Assembly (NCBI GenBank): GCA_947481115.1
Contig: CANKEI010000006.1
Coordinates: 1 to 26,237 of the forward strand
DNA length: 26,237 bases
Origin: a bacterium
GTDB lineage: Bacteria; Babelota; Babeliae; Babelales; JABDEC01
Direction of reading: 5' to 3'
Shown: piece by piece, positions 20,710 to 26,237 of the stretch
Layout: the number at the start of each line of letters is the position of its first letter
How positions within the stretch are numbered: position 1 is the first letter of the stretch
The notes under the pieces: model-generated
The model's input: the letters and a program-made list of their open reading frames with translations, nothing else
Database searches by the model: none
What the model was told of the DNA's origin: nothing
Made by a program: the position numbers and the translations under genes

Positions 20710-21438
20710 ATGCAAAATATATTTTCTGAAGTGGATCGACTACAGGATGAAATTAATCAACATAGGCCATTGAGTGCACACCTGAAACAACAAATTAAAG
20801 AATATTATCGTATAGGCTTAACTTATAGTTCTAATGCATTAGAGGGGAATACATTAACCGAGTCTGAAACTAAGATTGTTTTAGAAGAGGGGATCACGAT
20901 TGGTGGCAAGCCCTTAAGAGATCATTTAGAAGCCCAAGGTTTGAGCGAAGCATATGATTTTATGTATGAGGTGATTGCTAGTCAAACTATTACTATCGAG
21001 CAAATCAAGCAGTTGCACAGATTGTTTTACTATCGGATAGCAGAACAGCGGTCCGGAGTTTATCGTACAGAGCAAGTGTTGATTACTGGCTCTAAATATC
21101 CTACGACTGTTCCAGACAAGATTAATACTGCTATGATCGAGATGGTAACACGTTTAAATAGTTTGCGTTTGAATTTGCACCCAGTTGAATTTGCCGCTCA
21201 ATTGCACAAAGAGTTTGTGTTTATACACCCGTTTATCGATGGCAACGGTAGAGTAGCGCGCTTATTGCTAAACTTAGTTTTACTGCAAGCTGGCTATAAT
21301 ATTGTGATTATCCCGCCCATTATGCGGGCAGAGTATATTCGTAGCTTAGAAAAAGCCCATGTTGAAGATCGTGATCCTGTAGTTTTTGTAGCCCAGATGT
21401 TGCAAGAGACTCAGAAAGATTATCTCAGGTTATTATAA
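20710..21438 (+). CDS. fic: Fic-domain protein (AMP transferase, self-inhibited class)
   Basis: A protein of 242 residues. Fic proteins usually move AMP from ATP onto Ser, Thr or Tyr of target proteins. The catalytic motif HPFIDGNGRVAR is complete (H173 to R184). An N-terminal inhibitory motif S-x-x-x-E-G is present (SNALEG, S41 to G46), with E45 placed to block ATP gamma-phosphate binding, so this is the class whose inhibitor helix lies in the same chain. GGAG is six bases before the ATG. The promoter is a duplicate of the hicAB promoter. It ends tail to tail with ktrA, overlapping by 6 bp. It could act on host or self proteins; no secretion signal is seen. Confidence 0.93.
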   Translation: MQNIFSEVDRLQDEINQHRPLSAHLKQQIKEYYRIGLTYSSNALEGNTLTESETKIVLEEGITIGGKPLRDHLEAQGLSEAYDFMYEVIASQTITIEQIKQLHRLFYYRIAEQRSGVYRTEQVLITGSKYPTTVPDKINTAMIEMVTRLNSLRLNLHPVEFAAQLHKEFVFIHPFIDGNGRVARLLLNLVLLQAGYNIVIIPPIMRAEYIRSLEKAHVEDRDPVVFVAQMLQETQKDYLRLL

Positions 21439-22074
21439 ATCAGCTAACTTTTTTAGATTGCTATTTTCGCCTGCTAAAAACAACGTATCTTGTTCATGAA
21501 TTATCAAATCTGGTGTAGCGGTAAGCATATCACTGTGACGCCGAACTGCGACGCAGTGCACGCTGTAATTACCCAGTAAATCTAACTCTGCTAAGCTTTG
21601 GGCAATAAATTGGCTAGGTGCGGAAAATTCAACGACCGAGAAACCATGATTAAATCTGGTAGTACTGGGGAAGGGCGAACTTAAATTATCAGCTAAATTT
21701 AAAGCGGAATAATATTCGGGTCGCACTATGCGATCGGCACCAATTAAATTTAAAATTTCAGCTTTAATATCACTGTTGGTTCTGGCAATAACTAATGGGT
21801 GTTCTAATTCTCTTTTTAAAATTCTGGTGATGATTGCTGTGTCAGCAAAGTTTTTACCGAAGCCAATAATCACGCCATCCATGTTTTCAATATTAATTGC
21901 TTTGAGAGAATTGCTATCTAAGATATTAATACAGATTGATTGTGCTACGTGGTCACGAATTTTCTCGATGCGGTTTTCATCGCGATCAATGGCCAAGACA
22001 TCAAAGCCGCGCTCGGTTAAAGTAGTAGCTACTTCATAGCCGTAATGCCCAATGCCAATCACACAAAATTTCAT
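21433..22074 (-). CDS. ktrA: Potassium uptake regulatory subunit (KtrA/TrkA type)
   Basis: A protein of 213 residues with one RCK unit, as in KtrA. G7-I-G-H-Y-G12 is the nucleotide-binding loop and D30 ends the second strand (VLAIDRDE). The C-terminal part (about 140-213, FSVVEFSAPSQFI, LIIHEQDTLFLAGE) is the RCK-C ligand domain. It forms a ring that opens the KtrB channel according to ATP/ADP or similar ligands. It lies 32 nt downstream of ktrB on the same strand. Confidence 0.93.
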   Translation of the reverse strand: MKFCVIGIGHYGYEVATTLTERGFDVLAIDRDENRIEKIRDHVAQSICINILDSNSLKAINIENMDGVIIGFGKNFADTAIITRILKRELEHPLVIARTNSDIKAEILNLIGADRIVRPEYYSALNLADNLSSPFPSTTRFNHGFSVVEFSAPSQFIAQSLAELDLLGNYSVHCVAVRRHSDMLTATPDLIIHEQDTLFLAGENSNLKKLADL

Positions 22075-22106
22075 GGTATCTCCCGATAAGTTTTTAGATT
22101 GCTAAG

Positions 22107-23441
22107 TTAGCTTAGCATAACGCGTTCTTCTGGCAGTGAGAAATCTTTAGTTTCACGTTTCTTTAATAATACTAAAATTAAAGTTAACGAGCCGATTCTA
22201 CCAAATAACATGCTTAGTAAAATAAAAATTTTGCCAATAAAACTTAATTTAGCCGTGAGCCCAAGCGATAAACCTAAAACCGCAAACGCCGAAGTAGCTT
22301 CGAAAATCACGCTTAAAAAATCAGCATCGCTTTCGGTAATTAATAAACAGAACGCTGTAAATGCAATCCAAGATAAACTGAGCACAATAATGGTCATAGC
22401 TTTATAAACTTGCGTTTGTGGAATTGTTCTACCGCCAATTTCAATACTACTTCGGCCAGAAATCACTGCTCTGGTGGTCGCTAAAAAAATCACGAGCGTA
22501 GAAGTTTTAATACCACTACCAGTTGATCCCGGTGCCGAACCAATAAAGCATAAAATTAAAATTAATAAAATGGTCGATAATCTAAGCGCATGAATATTTA
22601 CGGTTAGAAATCCCGCACTACGCACTGAAATTGCGTTAAATAAACTGTTGGTAATCGAAGTTAAGAAGTCATCATATTTTAAAGTATTATTGTGCTCTAG
22701 GCACCAAAATAAAAGTGCGCCGCCTAAAATTAAACAGATTGAGGCCGAAAGTGCAATGCGACTATTAAGCGATATTCTAGTTTTTTGGCCCGTAAAATAG
22801 CCCCGTAGGGCGTTAAATTTTTCATGCCAAGTAATAAAGCCTAAGCCGCCCACAAAAATTAAAAAACCGGTGACGCTTAACATAGTCAAATTTTGGTTAA
22901 AACTAGCATCGCCATTGGGAAAAATAGAGATACCAGCGTTGCAAAACGAAGCAGTAGCGTGAAAAAACGCGTAAAAAATTGCTTTAGAAAGCGGGTAATA
23001 TTTATAAATATTTAGAAAAGTAACTAATGCGCCAAAGCATTCGGTAGCGATTGTGAGTCCTAAAATAAATAGTAAGATTTTTTTAATATCTTTAATTCTA
23101 TGAATCTCTAAAATATCTTCTGCGATGGATTGGGTGCTCATTTTTACTTCGGCCATAATAAAAATAAACATGAGTGACAGTGTTATAATTCCTAGGCCAC
23201 CTAGTTGCATAAGCCAGAAAATCACATGTTGGCCAAAAAGTGTGAATTGATGCAAATCGATGGTTAATAAACCACAAACACAGCTAGCTGAAGTGGCGGT
23301 AAAAAAAAGATCGATTAGGGCAATTGGAGCAGTACGAGCAATGGGCAATGCGAGTAAAATTGTTCCAAGCACAATCATGATGGGCAGGGCCAGTAGGGCT
23401 AATTTACCCCAAATACTATAATATGATTCAGCTTTAATCAT
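22107..23441 (-). CDS. ktrB: Potassium (or sodium) transporter, KtrB/TrkH type
   Basis: A protein of 444 residues with four membrane-pore-membrane units. Each filter loop holds the expected Gly: SASCVCGL (G57), SFCNAGIS (G170), ISVRSAGF (G277) and SAFAVLGLS (G390). GSAPGSTGSGIKT (about 301-313) matches the gating loop of the family. It imports K+, probably coupled to or selective with Na+, under control of the neighbouring KtrA. The start ATG has only a distant AGGA. Confidence 0.93.
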   Translation of the reverse strand: MIKAESYYSIWGKLALLALPIMIVLGTILLALPIARTAPIALIDLFFTATSASCVCGLLTIDLHQFTLFGQHVIFWLMQLGGLGIITLSLMFIFIMAEVKMSTQSIAEDILEIHRIKDIKKILLFILGLTIATECFGALVTFLNIYKYYPLSKAIFYAFFHATASFCNAGISIFPNGDASFNQNLTMLSVTGFLIFVGGLGFITWHEKFNALRGYFTGQKTRISLNSRIALSASICLILGGALLFWCLEHNNTLKYDDFLTSITNSLFNAISVRSAGFLTVNIHALRLSTILLILILCFIGSAPGSTGSGIKTSTLVIFLATTRAVISGRSSIEIGGRTIPQTQVYKAMTIIVLSLSWIAFTAFCLLITESDADFLSVIFEATSAFAVLGLSLGLTAKLSFIGKIFILLSMLFGRIGSLTLILVLLKKRETKDFSLPEERVMLS

Positions 23442-23502
23442 AAAAAATTTAAAATCCTAATGGCTTGATTCTTTCTACTTAGCTCTTCGAGCTTTGAAGA
23501 AC

Positions 23503-23519
23503 GCTTACCACGAACGTAC
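23503..23519. repeat. Partial family B repeat upstream of ktrB
   Basis: GCTTACCACGAACGTAC resembles the ACTCACCACGAACGTA end of family B. It is too short to be sure. Confidence 0.45.
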
Positions 23520-23540
23520 ATTAAAAATTAATTAAATTCG

Positions 23541-23546
23541 ATTATA
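23541..23546 (-). promoter_or_regulatory. Possible -10 box for ktrBA
   Basis: A perfect TATAAT on the minus strand about 95 nt before ktrB. No good -35 box is seen at the right distance. It lies just downstream of the repeat pair at 23575-23725. Confidence 0.35.
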
Positions 23547-23574
23547 TTTTTATATATAACCAATAAGTTTATTA

Positions 23575-23725
23575 TTCGCAACATCCCTCGATAAACTTCG
23601 GGACGAGCGACTGAGAGATCTTGTCTTTTTAAAATTATTTCACCAAAACTTTTTCTCAGAGTTATTTTCTCTCGCTTGTCCCGAACCCCGCTCACCCCGA
23701 GCGTTAGTCGAGGGATGTTGCGAGC
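23575..23725. repeat. Inverted pair of family A palindromic repeats between glyS and ktrB
   Basis: The first copy (23575-23617) reads CGCAACATCCCTCGATAAAC then TTCGGGACGAGCG. The second (23671-23725) reads CTCGCTTGTCCCGAACCCCG, then CTCACCCCGAGCG, then TCGAGGGATGTTGCGAG. CGCAACATCCCTCGA and TCGAGGGATGTTGCG are exact inverted repeats. The second copy ends directly at the glyS stop codon. Folding in the transcript could end or protect the glyS message. Confidence 0.85.
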
Positions 23726-25057
23726 TTAATTTTTACGCAAAACTTGATCTAAGTGATTTTTAAGCTCTACAATTTTTATTCTAGCTTGCACCATAGTATC
23801 GCGATCGCGGACAGTTACGGCCTGGTCAGTTTCAGATTCGAAATCATAAGTAATACAGAGTGGGGTGCCAATCTCATCTTGACGACGATAACGTTTACCA
23901 ATTGAGCCAGAGCTATCTAGATCAAGATTGTAATCAGTGCTTAAACTCAACTGTTTATATAGTAATTCAGCTTGAGAATTAAGTTGTTTTTGTAGCGGTA
24001 AAATTGCTGCTTTGACTGGTGCAATTTCTGGAGCTAATTTTAAAACAACTCTAGTTTCACCATCTAAAATATCTTCATGATAAGCATCGAACAATAAAGT
24101 AAAGAACAAGCGATCGACGCCAACAGAACATTCGACTACATGCGGCATAAAACTTTGTTTAGTTGCTTCGTCGAAAACAGCTAAATCTTTGCCAGAGAAT
24201 TTTGTGTGCCGTGACAAATCAAAGTCGCCACGATAAGCAATTCCCTCGAGTTCTTTCCAGCCAAATGGGAACTCATATTCGACATCTAAGCAGCGGGAAG
24301 AGTAGTGGGCCAGTTCATCTGCAGCATGCTCGCGAAACCTAATTTTAGTCATATCGATTTGTAAGCTATGATAAAACTGCTTGCGTTGATCTAACCAAAA
24401 TTCTAAATCTTGTAACGCCTGGGCACCCTGACAAAAATATTCGAGCTCCATTTGTTCAAATTCACGGGTTCTGAATAAAAATTGACGCGGAGTAATTTCA
24501 TTACGAAATGCTTTGCCAATCTGGGCAATGCCAAATGGGATTTTGCTACGACTAGAAGTCATCACGTTTTTAAAATTTACAAAAATAGCTTGGGCGGTTT
24601 CTGGTCGCAAATAAGCATGACTAGCTTTTTCAGCGGTGGCGCCGACCGCCGTTTTAAACATTAAATTAAAATTACGGACAGGTGTCCAAGCTTTCAGGCC
24701 ACAGTCCGGACAAGATTTATTTAAATCAATATGATCTGCTCTAAATCTGTGCTTACAATTAGTGCAATCGACCATCGGATCATGGAAACCTTCTAGATGA
24801 CCAGATGCTTCCCACTCTGCTTCAGGTCCGAGAATGGCACCTTCAAAGAATACTACGTCTTTACCGCTATGCTTAAGTGCTTTAGTCCAAGCTGTGCGAA
24901 TATTAGCTTTCATGGCGGCGCCCAGTGGTCCAAAATCATAGACCCCGTTTAGGCCGCCATAAATTTCGGCGGCTTGATAGACAAAGCCACGGCGTTTACA
25001 TAAAGCAATTAATTTTTCTAGCGAAACAGCATTGGCGGGATTAGTAGGATTGGACAT
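23726..25057 (-). CDS. glyS: Glycyl-tRNA synthetase, alpha2 type
   Basis: A class II synthetase of 443 residues of the homodimeric type found in archaea, eukaryotes and some bacteria, not the alpha2beta2 type. Motif 1 region: YDFGPLGAAMKANI. A zinc site has CTNC (C98, C101) and CPDC (C116, C119). LRPETAQ (150-156), motif 2 FRNEITPRQFLFRTREFEQ (184-202) and motif 3 VVECSVGVDRLFF (307-319, R316) are intact. The C-terminal anticodon-binding domain (LKLAPEIAPVKAAILPL, YDFESETDQAVTVRDRDT) is complete. It has its own promoter. Confidence 0.96.
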   Translation of the reverse strand: MSNPTNPANAVSLEKLIALCKRRGFVYQAAEIYGGLNGVYDFGPLGAAMKANIRTAWTKALKHSGKDVVFFEGAILGPEAEWEASGHLEGFHDPMVDCTNCKHRFRADHIDLNKSCPDCGLKAWTPVRNFNLMFKTAVGATAEKASHAYLRPETAQAIFVNFKNVMTSSRSKIPFGIAQIGKAFRNEITPRQFLFRTREFEQMELEYFCQGAQALQDLEFWLDQRKQFYHSLQIDMTKIRFREHAADELAHYSSRCLDVEYEFPFGWKELEGIAYRGDFDLSRHTKFSGKDLAVFDEATKQSFMPHVVECSVGVDRLFFTLLFDAYHEDILDGETRVVLKLAPEIAPVKAAILPLQKQLNSQAELLYKQLSLSTDYNLDLDSSGSIGKRYRRQDEIGTPLCITYDFESETDQAVTVRDRDTMVQARIKIVELKNHLDQVLRKN

Positions 25058-25131
25058 AGTTTTAAGTTTTCAGGTTTTTAATTTCCAGAGTTTTTTAAAT
25101 TTCTAGAACTCTAATTTTAATTACATGTACT

Positions 25132-25160
25132 AAAATACGAGAGAACCATTTTTTTGACAA
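25132..25160 (-). promoter_or_regulatory. glyS promoter
   Basis: On the minus strand TTGTCA (25160-25155), 17-nt spacer, TATTTT (25137-25132). The leader would be about 65-70 nt. No T-box-like structure was recognised. Confidence 0.6.
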
Positions 25161-25178
25161 TAGAGCCCGCTCGTTATC

Positions 25179-25964
25179 TTACTTAGCGGAAGCTGGTGAA
25201 ACTCTAAAACTACTATGTGCCGGCGCAGCTGTATCTGGAGTGCCAGCATCAGCACCAACAGCGCCAGTTTCGGCTAATCGCACAGCTGCAATAGCAGTAC
25301 TTGTAACTTTACGAATTGCGCGAACTCTTGCTTTTTCATCAGCTGCTTCTGTAGCACGTTCTGCTTCTATTTTAGCTTGTTTCATGGCAGCACAGATAAT
25401 TGGATCACCAACTAATTCGCTTGGCAATGTAGCGCCATGCTGTAAAAGACTACTAAGGAACTTGACTCTAGAGCTTGGGAAATCACCAAAAGTATCGATC
25501 ACATGTTGTAGCACAGAGTGACCATCATCGGTGACAGTGTATTCATTTTTGAAGCCATGTTCATATGCAATGTCAATACATGCTAAACGTTTTGCTTCTG
25601 CGCGTGCTAACTCAGTTCGTTGTCTGGCTGTAGTTGGGTGGGTTAAGTTTTCGGGAAAGGGTGCTAGCTTAAATACGATCGAAAGACCAGCTTCATCACG
25701 TTTGCTAATTTTGCTGCCTATGCGCTCTCTACGATCAAAAGGCCGTGTTTGCATCATGGCGATTTCTTTTTCAAGCGCCTCTGGGTCGCTATTAGCAAAA
25801 GCAGCGTGCGGACCGACATATATTTTTCGTCCATAGCCTTCTGAGCTTTCAACTGCTTTTTCGTCAGCTGCAGCTGCAAATAAATCTAAATTTGCGCTAG
25901 TTAATAAAATTAATAAAAAATAATAGTTTAGATAAGATTTTGGGTAACTTAAATTGTATTTCAC
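25179..25964 (-). CDS. Secreted hypothetical protein with an ankyrin-like segment
   Basis: A protein of 261 residues. The start is GTG at 25964 with GGA eight bases upstream. Residues about 12-32 (NYYFLLILLTSANLDLFAAA) are a signal peptide. The middle (TVTDDGHSVLQHVIDTFGDF, then VKFLSSLLQHGATLP) has the helix pair and turn of an ankyrin repeat, but only one unit is visible. The C-terminal third is Ala-rich and helical (EAERATEAADEKARVRAIRK), ending in a loose tail. Ankyrin-like exported proteins are common in host-associated bacteria; function here is unknown. Confidence 0.7.
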   Translation of the reverse strand: MKYNLSYPKSYLNYYFLLILLTSANLDLFAAAADEKAVESSEGYGRKIYVGPHAAFANSDPEALEKEIAMMQTRPFDRRERIGSKISKRDEAGLSIVFKLAPFPENLTHPTTARQRTELARAEAKRLACIDIAYEHGFKNEYTVTDDGHSVLQHVIDTFGDFPSSRVKFLSSLLQHGATLPSELVGDPIICAAMKQAKIEAERATEAADEKARVRAIRKVTSTAIAAVRLAETGAVGADAGTPDTAAPAHSSFRVSPASAK

Positions 25965-26090
25965 GAATTTAATCCAGGTTTTGAAATTAATAAAATATCT
26001 AAAAACAGTTTATATAGAGTGTTATTATAAATAATTATAAAGTTTTTTAATATATTTTTTAATATATTTTTCTCGCAAGCTACAATCTAT
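25965..26090. other. AT-rich intergenic stretch
   Basis: No gene seen. It holds a direct repeat of TTTTTTAATATA (about 26043-26069) and TATAAT-like words on the minus strand that could serve the gene at 25179-25964. Confidence 0.5.
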
Positions 26091-26237
26091 TTACGCATTA
26101 TCTCTTTCTGTGCCCCTTTGTGAACGCCGTTTTATCTTATCTGTGCCGAGTTTGCAGCGGGGTGCGCGAAGCTGGGATAAGCGGGAGACAATTAGTTCGC
26201 CTGATAGTTGATTGTTAATTTTGCTTGGGTCTGTTAA
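26091..26237 (-). CDS. Possible 3' end of a gene entering from the right
   Basis: On the minus strand a frame is open from the window edge for 48 codons to TAA (26093-26091): ...NNQLSGELIVSRLSQLRAP, then CKLGTDKIKRRSQRG. It is hydrophilic and not recognised. CCCGCTTATCCCAGCTTCGC followed by GCACCCCGC inside it looks like a diverged family A repeat. The length could occur by chance. Confidence 0.3.
   Translation of the reverse strand, partial: LTDPSKINNQLSGELIVSRLSQLRAPRCKLGTDKIKRRSQRGTERDNA

Overview
The window is about 26 kb of AT-rich bacterial chromosome using the standard code (TAA, TAG and TGA all end genes). Housekeeping genes (rodA, ruvB, yebC, yicC, mutS, rplU, ktrAB, glyS, two tRNAs) are mixed with secreted proteins of no clear family. 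The outer-membrane barrel protein shows a Gram-negative-type envelope. The alpha2 glycyl-tRNA synthetase argues against Alphaproteobacteria. Secreted beta-helix proteins, a tailed barrel protein, C40 and Fic proteins fit a host-associated lineage such as Dependentiae (TM6), but that placement is a weak inference.

Layout. Positions 1-10488 are almost all on the minus strand. Transcription probably starts at 10548-10521 and runs through tRNA-His, a 70-residue membrane protein, tRNA-Pro, a His-rich peptide, rodA, ruvB, yebC and yicC. A second promoter at 5828-5801 then serves two beta-helix proteins and a barrel protein that leaves the window at base 1. From 10560 the plus strand carries an alpha/beta hydrolase, a C40 (NlpC/P60) peptidase, a membrane-associated unknown, mutS, an eight-cysteine secreted protein and rplU. 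Next comes an accessory island (18539-21438): a glycine-rich membrane protein, a 3' fragment of a fic gene, hicAB, two related membrane-tail remnants and an intact fic gene. The minus strand resumes with ktrB-ktrA, glyS, a secreted unknown and possibly the end of another gene at the right edge.

Two things stand out. First, short palindromic repeats of at least two families (A, around a CTCGTCCCGAA...TCGAGGGATG core; B, around TTCGATACA...ACTCACCACGAACGT) are spread through the window. They lie between genes, directly against stop codons, and in frame inside genes: both ends of the barrel gene, the C40 gene, and mutS twice. They are read in different frames and orientations, much like Rickettsia palindromic elements. 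Second, the island is built on a repeated cassette of terminator plus promoter. One copy drives hicAB and another drives fic. Both promoters overlap the same 12-bp palindrome (perfect at hicAB, one mismatch at fic), so the HicB antitoxin may also control the Fic gene. The island lies where rpmA usually follows rplU.
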